The notes: generated by a model not told the origin, from the letters alone. A stretch of 64,000 nt of DNA from Sepiola atlantica (GCA_963556195.1 OY744531.1:103471142-103535141); one strand, 5' to 3'. Positions 33,338-45,719 are shown, counted from the stretch's first letter. Numbers and translations: made by a program.

Positions 33338-34599
33338 ATTAATCCCTCTTGATGTTGCTCCTCTAAAATCTGTAAGCAACTTAAATTACATTGAATGTAA
33401 CTCTTTCTACTTCTATCTTTATCTTGAAATATACGATGTATGAGCCAGTGTATAGTCGTGTCGAGGGGATCTTATTTGGGCTTTGAATATGATGTTATAG
33501 GGAGGAGGACGATTAAAACCTGTATACAATCATTTCTAAATATTTCACATAATAAAATTTAGCACACATAATGGAAAGTTAGATTTTACACTATTTCAAT
33601 AACTGGTATAGCTTTCTAACCTAAAAATGTATATTCAAATCTGCTTTGGCATCGATTTGGGCTAATTATTGGTGTGTGATTTTAGAAAATATGCATCGGT
33701 TTTCTTATTTTCATCGATTTTGCTGCCCGACATTTTCTCTTAATAAAGTCATCCATACTTGAAGGTTCCACTATCATACTCAGATCTACTCCCACTGCCA
33801 CCCCCGCGAATCAGACATAATTCTGTGTAGGCCAAATACATTTTTAGCACCGTTTTTATTTCATATTTCGTTATTGTTATTGTATTTTAAGTACTCCACA
33901 TTTTAAACATAAACAACGAACACTCCCTCTATCTACACTTTTTTAAAAATCTCAAAAGCGTTCTAATTGGTTACTTAAACTATTTTTTTTACATTCATTA
34001 TTATCGAAACTACAGATTAGCAGAATTACATTTGACGAACATTGAGCGACCTTAAGTACCAATATGACAATGAATAACCACTTACATACTTTTATGTAAT
34101 CAACTCCAAAATATCAGAAAAATATTGACACTATATAATGTATTATTGATTATAAAATATTATACTGTTTAAGTTCTCTAATTTTAAGACTATCTGTTCT
34201 AGTTAACAACTGAAAACGAAATATGTTGTAATAACTATTCTGTCTCCCGTTACAAATTATTCAAGCGGAATACAATTCTTATTTTGTGAAAGATAAACAT
34301 TAAACGATGGCCAATGACACTAGAAGTTACCACTGCCATCAGATATAACTACATATAAAACGGCCCGCAAAAGAGATGACGCAACGATTAAAGTCATTTA
34401 TTAACATTCAGTTTTTAGTCCAAATGTTCTACAAGCCCTCCGTTCAGTCTAGAGAGACTATGGATACCCCTGTAAGGGGCTGGCTGCGCGTGTAATTGTG
34501 AAGCAAGGGTTGCGCAATCCCTAACAACACTTCTCCTGAGTCGGCACTGTTTGATTCCAATGGCAAGTAATTTAAGACGACTAGAAGATAAGCGGAGAA
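33338..34599. other. Mostly unrecognised; possible 5S-SINE body at the end
   Basis: 33338-34420 shows nothing. 34430-34599 lies directly 3' of the 5S-like sequence on the minus strand and would be the body if that is a SINE; the overlapping frames at 34415-34636 are antisense shadows. Confidence 0.4.
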
Positions 34600-34717
34600 C
34601 ACATACAGCACCTGGTATTCCCAAACGGTCACCCATTTAATACTGGCCAGGCTCGACGTCGCTTAACTTCGGTGATCTAACGGGAACCGGTGTGTCAACG
34701 TGATTGTGCCGTATATA
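34600..34717 (-). pseudogene. 5S rRNA-derived sequence, well preserved
   Basis: The minus strand contains AGATCACCGAAGTTAAGC, GACGTCGAGCCTGGCCAGTA, ATGGGTGACCGTTTGGGAAT and ACCAGGTGCTGTATG in 5S order across about 118 nt. The internal promoter blocks are recognisable. Changes in conserved bases and no T-run terminator argue against a working 5S gene; a dispersed pseudogene or SINE3-like head is more likely. Confidence 0.85.
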
Positions 34718-34849
34718 AATGTATATAAATGTTCTACAGATTACATGCTAAAGTCTTACAAAAAGCGATGATAACTAAAATCAACATGATACTTTTTAAC
34801 CCGACCATGACTGACGAAATGAGAAACATCTGCCCCACTTAGATTAAAT

Positions 34850-35110
34850 AATGAGTTTCGTTTGAAATTCTTTATAGGTTCCCGAGTTGGACATAATAAT
34901 TCCCAAGCTCGAAATAATGGATGTGACGGAGATCAGATGTTACACCGACTGAAACGTGAAAATAACAGCGAGCATGAGTATAGTAGTCCGAACAATCCAA
35001 ATAATAAATATTTCTCTTTTTTAATAGTTCTGTCGAACTCGGGAATCTGGACGGAATTTCGATCCAGATTTTCGAGTTCGTCAGAATTAGACCCGAGTTC
35101 GAAAAGAGAC
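34850..35110 (+). repeat. Relic of the GAAACGTTGTGAG hammerhead family
   Basis: GAAATTC..TTATAGGTTCCCGAGTTGG upstream, then GTGACGGAGATC...ACCGACTGAAACGTG and the tail ATAGTAGTCCGAACAATCC. The same order of blocks as in the copies at 27539 and 28157. The ribozyme core is destroyed. Confidence 0.55.
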
Positions 35111-37311
35111 ACCTAGGGAAGCACGAAACAAGACCGTTGCTTTGGGCCAATGTTTTGTAAATACTGAATTGTTTGCAATTGGTGTTGTTTTTTGCCGACA
35201 CATGCAAGAAAGCAACGGCTGAATTCTGTAGAAGAATGAGATCAAAATAGAAAATCATATTTTATGTAACCAAGACAAAGCTTATTTCCTTAGACACCTA
35301 TAAGAAACCTTTTTTACCACCAGTTGTCATGATCGATACACGGTCATAGCAGATGTTGCATGATATCACTTCATGGACTTCTCTTGAGACTCAAATTTTC
35401 ACAGTAAAAATATACCGCTTTTGACCATTTTATTAACATATAAGAAACCTTATAGGGGATGTCCTCTTCCTTTCTCACAGAAGAGACGTTGCGAGCTAGT
35501 CTTTCTCGACTTTATCGTTATTTTCACGGTAGTTACTCGACTGAGCTCCAATCTATGCCCCCTCCCTGTAAAACATTTACAATAAGAACTCGTCTCTCTA
35601 CAACAACTGTAAATAATGTTCCTTTCTCCCTTTGTGTACCTAAAACTTAACTGAGCTTCCATGAGCAAAGTTTCGGAAGAGTTCCAGACTTAAACACCTC
35701 GTCCTAACCTCTACATGCAACAGTACTCGTTGGTCTAGTGGTCTTCATCAATTCGCTGTTCAGGTTATAATACATATTCCTACTTTCCAAAAACTGTAGG
35801 CTTCTGAAACTCTCTTTCTGATGATTATTTTAAAAATTTCTTACCTATAGTTTAGGCAATTTGAGTACTAAGATCAATAATAATCTCCTGTCTTTGCATA
35901 AATCATATTTCGTTTTTTTTAACTCCTTACATTAAATAGCTTCCTGCCTTTTCTGGAACGACTTTCCTTAAACCAAAAATACTCAACATTTTCATTTGTG
36001 CGCCTATTTTTGCTATAGTTGTGTCCAATTATTGTGATAACACGCCATTGCTGCATTAAAACAAATTTTTGCAATGTTCATTAGATATTTTATGCCGGTC
36101 CGTGAAATTGAAATATTTATACTTCTATCAAGCAATAATTCATCTCTTAATTTAACGATTCATCGCTAAATTTAATATAAAACGCCGCTTCAAATTCATT
36201 TCATAAAATACGTTAAAAATGTGAATAAATATTTTAATATCAATATAAAAAATCCAACTAATCGTTAATGAAGTATTACGACAAGTATGATTGAAAATCG
36301 CAAACCCAAAAGATAACATTTCTCAATAATCTCGATTATCTATAATTGGAACATTTATATTATTCTGTATATTCTCTTATAAAATAATGATCGATGAGTT
36401 TTGGAAGAATGTTCCGGTGTCCTTCCTGTGTCAAATTCTTTATCTCATATATCTCTATTCTTGTTGGATTATTCTCCTTTGTCGTTTACGTGTCTTGATT
36501 AAAATAAGTGACGATAAATTCTTTTTGAAATAATATAGTTTTTATTTTATTTTATATACAGATACGTTCTTGATTGAAATGTAAACAGAAAGCCACAATG
36601 AACAGGCGAAATTCTATCCCATTATTAATCTTGGGTAATACAGACGATAGAAATGTTATATTTCTGTATTCCTCCTCTACGTGTCCGTTTGTTTCGTCTA
36701 CAATTCCATTACTATATTTATCATTTTCTACCCTCCCAAAACGCATCTATCTTATCTGGCAAAATAATTACTCATCCGGCAATCGGGTTTTCTTTACCAA
36801 ACCCTCAGGGACTAAATTTTGACTTCCTCTAAAACATCCGATTTTCAGACCGACCTAATTTGGAACGTGGTCATTCAAAACCTTACAATATAATTAACTT
36901 ACAAGAGCATTCCAAAGTTCGCCTAATAGATCGTTTATGTAATGAGTTTCTCCGTTCGATTGTAACACGTACCAACCATCTTTCGGTGTGCATTGACACG
37001 GAGCTTATGAGAAGAAGAAAAAACCCATTGATTTAGATGACGTATATATTTATTTAATTTTTTGATATACGTTTCGAATTAAAATATGAAAAACTCTGCT
37101 TCCGATCAACACACGACACACACGTGGACATGATTTAGCTATATTTTGAAACGCAGGTTATCCACCTCGAAATATAAGAAAAACTTTGACACCTTATAAA
37201 ACGCTATTGATTGAAGAAAAAGATGTAAGTAGAAAATAAATAAAATATAGATTAGATTACATATTGTCTTTTTATGATATTATAATCTATCTCAGCCGGT
37301 CATTCTTTGAG
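35111..37311. other. No gene recognised
   Basis: About 2.2 kb without domains. Opposite-strand frames at 35450-35668 and 36552-36822 overlap and look incidental. Confidence 0.45.
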
Positions 37312-37658
37312 TATTGATTTACTCCTCTCCAGGAGTTAGGCACAAGACCAGTTTTTATCTTACTCCCACAAGTAAGATGTAACCCAAGGTCGGGTCAGGA
37401 AAGTGGGGTTTAAAAATTGCCTGGGCAGGCCCGTCGGCATTCCCCGGTAGGGGTGCCTCAGGCAGTAAGCTATAAACTTACTCCTCCCCAAAGAGAAGAG
37501 GCAAAGCCTGGCAGGGTGGACCCCCCCTAGAACTGCACAGGACAGACCCATAGACCGGCGTAAATCAAGCCCCGAAGGCCAAGACAATACCAGTCTATGG
37601 GGTGCAGTATCCATCGGAACAGATACTACACTTTGATCTTAGCCAAAAGGCCAAGAAG
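37312..37658 (-). mobile_element. U2-snRNA-headed SINE, copy D
   Basis: Best-preserved head: on the minus strand GGCCTTTTGGCTAAGATC, AAAGTGTAGTATCTGTTC, 36 consecutive bases equal to U2 nt ~11-46 as I recall animal U2. This includes the branch-point-pairing GTAGTA. Long-tail subtype ending GAGTAAATCAATA, as in copy C. No clear target duplication. Confidence 0.92.
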
Positions 37659-37934
37659 AAACTTATATTGTATTCTCACAGCCTTCGAAACCTCCAACCT
37701 ATCTATAAACTACGCATAATGCTTCAATCAAACTACAACACTCTCTTAAAATATGTTTTGTACCAAAGATTTATTTCTTGACTTTCAAAAACTGTTGTTG
37801 TGTAGAACATTTAGCTTCTATATTCTATTCGCCAACTTTTATTTCCAATTCTTATTAATGAATATTATTTCCTAAGATGTTAATATTGTACTAAGAGTTT
37901 ATTTACCACAAGATTGACCCGAATGCCGATAAGA
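37659..37934. other. No gene recognised
   Basis: Nothing seen. Confidence 0.4.
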
Positions 37935-38322
37935 AAATGAAGTTATCTCGTTGGTCTAATATAAAGTACTTTATGGATTTCAGTGTTCGGACTGACTTCC
38001 TCATCTTGGCTGCCATGCTCACAACGTTTCGGCCGTTCTGCCTTCCGGCCTTCATCAGGTGTCCTGTATCGAACTCGGGAACCGTTTGTCTGGACTCTCG
38101 AAGCCAATCCCTTTATTGTCACAGGAGTACCAGGCTCGGATTCCATTTTTTGGCTCTGCGACACACTCGTTAATTTCCCGTTTCTGCGCTGCTGCTGCTG
38201 CGACTGCTGCTTATCGCCGTATTGCAGCTGTTACTAAATATTACTTTCACTGCCTTCGCCCAGGATTGAACATAGCACCTTCAGATAACTTGTAACTTTC
38301 GAACCAACGACCATGTGGATCG
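37935..38322 (-). mobile_element. tRNA-headed element with downstream hammerhead
   Basis: Minus strand: tRNA-like 38322-38256 (TGGTCGTTGGTTCGAA and GTTCAATCCTGGG), ~190-bp body with a CTGCTG-type run and TTCCCGAGTTCGATACAGG, hammerhead 38064-38018, then tail GCATGGCAGCCAAGATGAGG. Tail and hammerhead match the 27539/28157/44477 family. The 37943-38295 frames are incidental. Confidence 0.65.
38018..38064 (-). ncRNA. Hammerhead ribozyme motif, intact core
   Basis: CAC, CTGATGA, A, perfect stem II GGCCG/CGGCC, GAAA, ACGT (self-complementary), T17, GTG. The core and stem II are ideal. Stem III can form only between two RNAs, so it would work as a dimer. Confidence 0.8.
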
Positions 38323-38465
38323 CACATACACATATATGAATTTATCCTGATTATTTCCTGCGGGAATGAAACATAAACGTTTCTGTATATCTTACAGACT
38401 ATAGATATATTTTTTGTACTACTACTAAGCTGTACTCACGTATTGAGCACTGTTGGAATACATAC

Positions 38466-38484
38466 TAAATATATATACATATAA

Positions 38485-38533
<49 letters not shown>

Positions 38534-38625
38534 ATATATTTCCTTGCCATATTATTTGTGTATATACTCGAAATATATATATCTATATATATATCTGTAT
38601 ATATATATATAAATATCTATATCTA

Positions 38626-38686
<61 letters not shown>

Positions 38687-38726
38687 ATATATATATATAT
38701 ATATCTGTATATATATCTAAATATCT

Positions 38727-38818
<92 letters not shown>
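38466..38818. repeat. Compound TA / TATC microsatellite
   Basis: (TA)n at 38487-38528, (TATC)n at 38621-38674, mixed TATATC, then (TA)n at 38744-38818. Confidence 0.95.
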
Positions 38819-39971
38819 TGGTCTTCGTTGCTGCACCTATCAACGTACACATTTCTTCTATTCCACTTGCCCCATCATTGTTTCAGCTCGACTTGAATTC
38901 TGTCTGCTATCAGGGTCATTCAAAAGAATTGGGTTCGTAGATTGTTTAATACTTAGTTCACTATTAAGATTTCATCTTGTCGGCACATTTTCGCTGTATC
39001 TTATAGATGGATGCGAAAATTGACTATGCCGTTTCATTGATCTAGAGGTCATCGATACTCTGCTGCATGACACGGCGTTGGTTTTTACTGTGTGATGGGA
39101 TTGACCTCTCTCAATTTTTCTATGATCAGCTGCCTAATAGATCGGACGGCTTATATGAAGCGGGTGCAGTACTTGATATCCCAGACACTGAGGATTAATA
39201 TTATATTATAAGGATGATTTCTGAAGCGTTTCATTCGACCTCTTTGATTGCTTTTCGGCTTCCATACTGCGATAAGAAAAAACTTTTTAAAGTATATTTC
39301 CAGACATCCTTATCAGATTAACAACATTTGATACAGAAGGGGTCACACATACAGATTCATTCTTTCACCTTTCCGCATTTTTTTCTTTTATCATTTGTTT
39401 CATAGTTTCTATGATTAAGTATTTTAATTTTATATTCTTCGCTCTTCTTTTTTCTAATTTTCCTTTTTCCAATCACCCGTCATTCTGCTTCTATCTTTCC
39501 TTTTCTTTCTTCCCTATCTTATTTATTCCACTTCTTCAAATAGGTTAATATTAAGAAGTCCTAACAGCGCAATAAGATATGCGCATGCGTGGTTTCCCTC
39601 CATTTCCGTCCGTTGGAGACATAAACGCCATATTGATTTTTCGGAAGGTGGTCCAATCTTACCACACGACCTTGGCATATATCCGCCATTGTTCTCATCC
39701 ACTAAGTGTTGCTAATTATCTATTTATCTCCACCTAAAGTATACACATGAATTATTAGTAGCTTATCAAGATATTCACTTAAGTTGTTCGCGGAAAATGT
39801 CTAAGTGCCAATTCGATATCTGATAACTTGCACAGACTTGTATTTAGGTTAAACATAAACGATATTATGTTAACATTTTCGTTACTTCGGTTATTTTCTG
39901 CTGAATGAATTCAATACATTTAAAATGTTATTAATTTTAAATGATAGATCATATCTAAGAAACACGAAAGT
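38819..39971. other. No gene recognised
   Basis: T-rich on the plus strand, no domains. Confidence 0.4.
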
Positions 39972-40120
39972 AAGTGGCGTGGTGCAGTGGTTATAGAGAT
40001 GGATTGAGGGCCCGGTAAGACCAATAGACCACAACACTTAGCTGGATACTCCACCAGACTAGATAAATTCTTGTCCTGAAATACGGTAAGACCAAGGGAT
40101 GACAAGAAAGATATCTTATA
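39972..40120 (+). mobile_element. tRNA-like SINE fragment
   Basis: GTGGCGTGGTGCAGTGGTTA is an excellent A box. A typical B box is not found at the expected distance, so the tRNA part is decayed or truncated. CCGGTAAGACCAA is duplicated inside (40013 and, as CGGTAAGACCAAG, 40083). Confidence 0.5.
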
Positions 40121-40308
40121 AAATAGTCAACTGGTCTATTAGAAAAGTAATGTTCTTAACTTCTTTATTAACTTAACGTTCGACAAGTAAAGGAGAACTT
40201 TAATGGGATATTTGAATGTCTATATATCTCACCCAGAGGTCAGGTTTTAGTCCCAGGAAGGGGATTCTTGATTTATGAGAACTTCGACTGAAGTAAAATG
40301 AAACAAAT

Positions 40309-40309
<1 letters not shown>

Positions 40310-40382
<73 letters not shown>

Positions 40383-40481
40383 ATAAAATGAAGTAATAAA
40401 ATAAGGTGTCAATCAAATTTTATCCGGATGTTTCACTAATTATAAGATATTAGTTGACGCTTATATCTTTTGTTGGATTGC

Positions 40482-40521
<40 letters not shown>
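40310..40521. repeat. (AC)n and (TA)n microsatellites
   Basis: (AC)n at 40310-40335, (TA)n at 40336-40377, and a further (TA)n at 40484-40521. Confidence 0.95.
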
Positions 40522-40525
<4 letters not shown>

Positions 40526-40627
40526 TTAATGACAATATATGTATTAGAAAACACTATCCGTACCCTTTACTTTGCAGTCTCCGTAAAAGATTCAGCTCGA
40601 TGATTGTCAATTAGTGACAACAGAGCA

Positions 40628-40790
40628 AATATAAGTCAGGTTCATATTATATTCCAATAACCATGTTTTAATTTTATTATTTTTATATTTATTCTTTCTC
40701 ATTTCAAAAAAACATAACATTTCTGTGAGATATATTTTTACGTTCCGTTTCATTTGTCCTATGCCAAACAACATTTTTATGTCAATATCG
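40628..40790 (+). repeat. Dispersed module, copy 1
   Basis: GTCAGGTTCATATTAT, ATAACATTTCTGTGAGATAT and GCCAAACAACATTTTTATGT match modules at 44588-44735 and 46068-46232, which lie directly upstream of (TA)n and a tRNA SINE. Here the SINE is missing. Confidence 0.75.
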
Positions 40791-41418
40791 TCTCTGCAAC
40801 ATTACAAAATCATCAGAAAAAATCACAAAGAATAAAAAAATTATTGGATTAAAGTGTTTTTAAAAAACCTACACAATACAGTGGTTCATTTTTGGTGAAA
40901 GAATGCACACAACCTAATATTAAATATAGGCATACAATTAAAGTGGGACCTCATATTGATGCTTGTCAGTATTCATCTGATAATACGAGTTAAATATAAA
41001 ACGTAATCAAAATTAACTTTAAGTATAAATGTCCTTAAAAGTACTTTTGAATCCTCATAATACTTTATAATGAGTAAATTAACATAATTTAATTAAAAAA
41101 TAAATATTTGATAACTGTTTTCGGTATTTTGATTCATGTCTAGGTAATTATAAACTATTTTAATTGTAAGGGACAAATTCCCCCTCCCTTAGTTTTTCAT
41201 TTAATAGAAACTTACTACTAAAGTGAAGAATTCTGGGTAATTAATCTTATCTTAGTATTGATTTAAACGATTTATAAATTATATCAGAAATTATATTGTT
41301 AGAATAAATGCATTCATTTATTTAAAAATACTGTTAATTGAGAGAACTCGATTTTTTGTATGGAAGATTATTGCGTTGAGATAAGTGGAAACCATCATTT
41401 CTTTGCATCCGTGTGTTC
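40791..41418. other. No gene recognised
   Basis: Very AT-rich, nothing seen. Confidence 0.4.
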
Positions 41419-41515
<97 letters not shown>

Positions 41516-41714
41516 TAGATTAAATATGCTTCAAATTAAATATGTATTAAATAGGCTGTCACCCACTCTCTCTAATTATATTTGAATTGTCAAGTGGGAA
41601 TTCCCCCTTTTTCAGTTTCAAAAGTGTAATCATCTAAATTGGATGCTTGACAATACCATAAAGTTTAAATAAATCATTGCATCAATGATCATCTAATTTC
41701 GTGTTACTACATTT

Positions 41715-41784
<70 letters not shown>

Positions 41785-42078
41785 TGGTTATGAAGTAAAA
41801 GGCAAGTGTAGAGCCCAATGGTACTAGTTTTTAAAATTCCAGAGCAAGTATGAATTTAGATATTTTCCGACAAAGAAACACAAAATCTCATAAAACTCAA
41901 AACTTGTTTTATCTAAATAATAATATCGTTTCTTTATAGTTAATACAGACGAGACATTTATAAAACTAACGTTTGAGCTTTCTTAACATATGAATCTTAA
42001 GATTCAGAGGGGAAAAAATTTACCTCAGACAATGTTTATGAAGAAAACTCCATTATTTTTTCAGTTGTTTCCTTTATA

Positions 42079-42143
<65 letters not shown>
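41419..42143. repeat. Three (TA)n arrays
   Basis: 41419-41510, 41718-41782 and 42082-42143, separated by ~200-300 bp of unrecognised AT-rich DNA. Confidence 0.95.
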
Positions 42144-42146
<3 letters not shown>

Positions 42147-43132
42147 TAAATGAATTAAAACATTACTATTATCTCATAAATGAGAACATAAAGTCCATTA
42201 TGGCGTACGATCGTTCCAAAACAGTTTTGAAATATTTATTTCATTTTATTTTATTTTATAATTTGATAAAGTTATTCAAAAACGTCCTTCTATCAGCTCC
42301 TATAGCAACACGTCTTACAGAAAATTAAAAAAAAAAACCCCAAAACTCGTTCCAGAGAAACATCCACTGACAAAATAATCACAGGTGAATATGTTAGTAG
42401 CATAGGAGGAAAAACACAATTATACTTATAAACAAATAACCGGTACATATAAAAAAAATAACACAAAACTTCCCAAAGATTTACCCGTTCAAATTTCCGC
42501 AAAAAATAATTAAAATTTATTTTGTCAGAGGGGTAGGAAAAATAAGAAAAATAAAAATAGAAATAAAAATAGAAATAAAAATAATAAAAAAATACAAAAA
42601 ATAAATAAAATAAAATAATAAAAAATAAAAATAAAGAAATGAAATAAAGTAAAAATAAAAAAATAAAAAAAAATAAATAAATAGAAATTAAATAAAATTA
42701 GAAAATAAAGGTTAAAGAGGATAAAGTGTTTTTTACAGAGGCTTTTTTTAAGAAAACACCTTGCAAGATGATGTGCAGGATAAGAGGGTAGGATGCAACA
42801 GAATAGAGGAAGATATGGAAAAAGGATAATTTTGGGGGAAGAAAAAAAAACTCATAAAAAACTCTTATGGGGAAAACACAGGAATAATAAGAAAATGGGG
42901 CGTGTAATATAAGAACGAGTATAGCTGGGATGATACCAACAGCACTGGACATTGAAGTGTATAAATATGTATGATATGAGGAAGGGTAAAAAGTTCTTAG
43001 TAATTTCACTGATGCGTAAGGAAGAGAGAAGCAGACTTAGAGGAAATATATAACATCTATTTCCAATTGTGTACTTAGACCAATTCCGAATTCAAAGCCA
43101 AACCGCAAAATGAAATGACATTAGATGTGGAA
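42144..43132. other. A-rich AAAT/AAATA simple DNA and unrecognised flanks
   Basis: 42540-42710 is almost purely A and T on the plus strand, made of AAAAATAAAAATAGA-type units. The rest shows no gene. Confidence 0.6.
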
Positions 43133-43280
43133 TAGATAGATAGATAGATAGATAGATAGTAATCCACTGACCACGGTTTCGTTGTTTCACGACCCGTCAG
43201 TGTGGCTAGACTTATCGTGCGGATCAAAACTGATATGCAAAACCTAATGTTTAGCATGGTGACGTGTTTGAGAGCTAGCC
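43133..43280 (-). mobile_element. tRNA-hammerhead SINE with (TATC)n tail
   Basis: Minus strand: a ~75-nt tRNA-like head (43280-43204) with GCTAGCTCTC at its start, TAGCTCTCAAAC as A box, AGTTTTGATCC as B box, and GTCTAGCCA at its end. GCTAG and CTAGC can pair as an acceptor stem and the end reads CCA. The hammerhead follows at once, then GGATTAC and a TATC microsatellite. This is the clearest direct join of a whole tRNA-like unit to a ribozyme in the window. Confidence 0.8.
43164..43205 (-). ncRNA. Hammerhead motif, one core change
   Basis: CCAC(A), core CTGACGG (last A is G), stem II GTCG/CAAC-type around TGAAA, GAAA, stem III ACC/GGT, triplet GTC, AGTGG pairing with CCACA region. One core base off consensus. 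Confidence 0.7.
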
Positions 43281-44476
43281 ATGGAACATGCAAAGTGACC
43301 ACTCTGCGTCAGGGCTTTACAGTAAGAAGAAACATTTGATAAAATCGTAAGGAAAAGTTTCTTTACAACTGTTTACATCGCCCGAATTAAATTTGAATAG
43401 CTACTACTTGTCCGCAGTGAATACCGATACAACGGCAACCTTCCTGCATATCCGCAAAGTCTGAGTCGCAAAAATTAATCTGAACGTCTTTTCCGGTTTT
43501 GGCTAATTATGCTGGTAATGAAAGATTTTACTAAATATGGATAAAAAAGAAACTAACTAAATTAATGAATAGAACAACTACACAGCTGGGCAGAGTTTGA
43601 AGTGAATGTAAAAAGCAACAGACAGCTTTATATAATCAAGTAGGTAAGGTACAGAATAGTTAACACTCGAGAACTAGTACAAAAAAATTAAAAAATACAA
43701 CAAATAATCTATAACAAACCAATTAGAATTAAATTCTCTACCGACTTGTATACTTTTCACGCGTGAAAAAATGGCGGCCGAGATGATCATCTCACTTCGC
43801 TGAACTTAAACGATTACATATGGTTTTATGAGAGTTTTTTTTTAAGGAGCGGAGGTTGCCACTCGGACTTAGTTTTAATGCTAGGCTAAGTGTCTTTTTC
43901 ACTATCTTTGCTACATCAACTCCTTATCTCGGTCACCATTTTGATTTTCGTGTGTTGATAAAACAACTTTCATCGAAATAAAATTCTAAAATAACAAGTA
44001 TTACACATAGTTTTTACACGTTCAAATTATGCAGGTCAGTAGAGAATTTGATTCTAATTCGTTTGTTATAAATTATCTGTTGTTTTTCTCTTGTGTTTAC
44101 GAGTTGTCGGTTGTTAAATATTCTGTGCTTTTAGCTAATCATTTCAAAAAGAAAACGAGATCTGCTTGACAGCACAGCTCGCAGAATTTCATTAATTCAC
44201 TTCGCTGGCTTTGACTGCTCGTCTATTAATATACATGCGTTCGTTTTGGTCATATTGATTGCCATGCCATTCTTCTGTATGCAGTTCAGATTTGCATGGC
44301 TAATTTGATGACACACTGTGTTCGATGTGCAAAAAAAAGAATATTGATTTGACCCAGACTCTGGTTTTACGTACAAGTCGCCCGGACAATAACTTTTTTT
44401 TTAATATATTACTCGAATATGTGTTTGCTTCTGGATGACGATTGATAATTTATATTAGTTTGATTATGATGTTAGT
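43281..44476. other. No gene recognised
   Basis: Nothing identified; short A and T runs only. Confidence 0.4.
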
Positions 44477-44520
44477 CTCACAACGTTTCGGCTGATGTAT
44501 CTTCCAGCCTTATCAGGTGC
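44477..44520 (-). ncRNA. Hammerhead motif, one core change
   Basis: CAC, core CTGATAA (G8 is A), perfect stem II GGCTG/CAGCC, GAAA, ACGT, T, GTGAG. Followed on the plus side by TCGAACTTGTGAATC and GGAATCTGTACGGGATTTCG, the usual upstream part of this family. Confidence 0.65.
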
Positions 44521-44732
44521 GTTTTATCGAACTTGTGAATCTTTATGTTGAACTCGGGAATCTGTACGGGATTTCGAACAGTACCCTTAATTAAATCTTT
44601 ATTTTTATTTTGTCACATTTCCAATAAACATAATATTCCTGCGAGATGTATTTTTTTACTGTCCATTTCATTTGCCGTGGGCCAAACAACATTTTAATGT
44701 CAATAATAAAAAGGCACTGATAGTATATGCTA

Positions 44733-44795
<63 letters not shown>

Positions 44796-45062
44796 TGGGA
44801 GGTAACGGTGGTGATTTGGATATTACCACGGACTGAATACCTGGGTGTTCCAAGTTCGAATCCAGTTGGTTCCACAGTACTACTTTCACTTATTGGCCAC
44901 CTTCTCGTGGTCCTTCCCGTAAGTACCCGATGTCTTTCCAGAAAGATTTCTAACTAGAAAAACATCGGGGAAACTAATGCCAACACCAGAATCATCTGAT
45001 TCACACGAAAGAAGAAGATATATATGATAAAGACAGGAATAAAATGTTCCGACGTAATATAT
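44521..45062 (+). mobile_element. Composite: module, (TA)n and tRNA SINE copy 1
   Basis: Module at 44588-44735 (see 40628), (TA)n at 44735-44792, then a ~270-bp SINE with GATTGGGAGGTAACGGTGG, B box AAGTTCGAATCCA (44852-44864), CCACCTTCTCGTGGTCCTTC and tail CAGGAATAAAATGTTCCGAC. A second copy with the same junctions lies at 46068-46573. Confidence 0.75.
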
Positions 45063-45651
45063 GAATCTTTATGTTAGACTTGGGAATCTGTACGGGATTT
45101 CGAACAGTACCCTTAATTGATTCCACATTGGTAACTTGCTCTCGTTCCATCAGCCATTTACGGATAAAAGTCTTTCTATTTCGTAATTGTATTCTTAGTA
45201 TCGCCCGTACTGAAGATTGTAGGTGCAAGCCCCCCCCCCCCCCCGAAAACGGTCACTTTGAACTGATTATAACTTTGCACTTTTATCAGTTGCGCCACTG
45301 GTCCACTGTTACGTGTGTGTCTGTAGCCGGATCTATGAAAGAATTATTTAAAATATTGTATCGGACTGTTGGATCTTTTGTCGAACACAAATTAATTTGG
45401 TGGCTAGACGAACATTATCAAAAAATTACTTTTACAGAATGTAAAAGGGTTTTTTCCTAAGTTTTAAAAGATGTAGTGTGTAGATCTTATATATAAGGGA
45501 TTTATATTTCGAAAACAAAAGTAAAAAGAGAAAAGAGGAAGAGTGATAGATAGAAGAAATAATAAAGGCTATAGCAGCGAGAGTTATGCTCCAGAAGAAT
45601 TAAAATAGCGAACAGGAGTTATGAGACTACTTCTTTCTCTCGCTCTCTCGT

Positions 45652-45653
<2 letters not shown>
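45063..45653. repeat. Hammerhead-family flank duplicate; poly-C
   Basis: 45063-45115 repeats GGGAATCTGTACGGGATTTC and AACAGTACCCTTAATT from 44550-44595. A C14-15 run lies at 45230-45244. Nothing else is recognised. Confidence 0.6.

Positions 45654-45719
<66 letters not shown>
45654..45719. repeat. (TA)n microsatellite
   Basis: About 66 bp. Confidence 0.95.

Noticed and set aside
34600..34717. Functional 5S rRNA gene
   Set aside because: Changes in conserved positions, no terminator T-run and no tandem neighbours.
37312..37658. Functional U2 snRNA gene
   Set aside because: Only the first ~45 nt of U2 are present. Sm site, 3' stem-loops and snRNA promoter are absent, and the same junction recurs in several copies.
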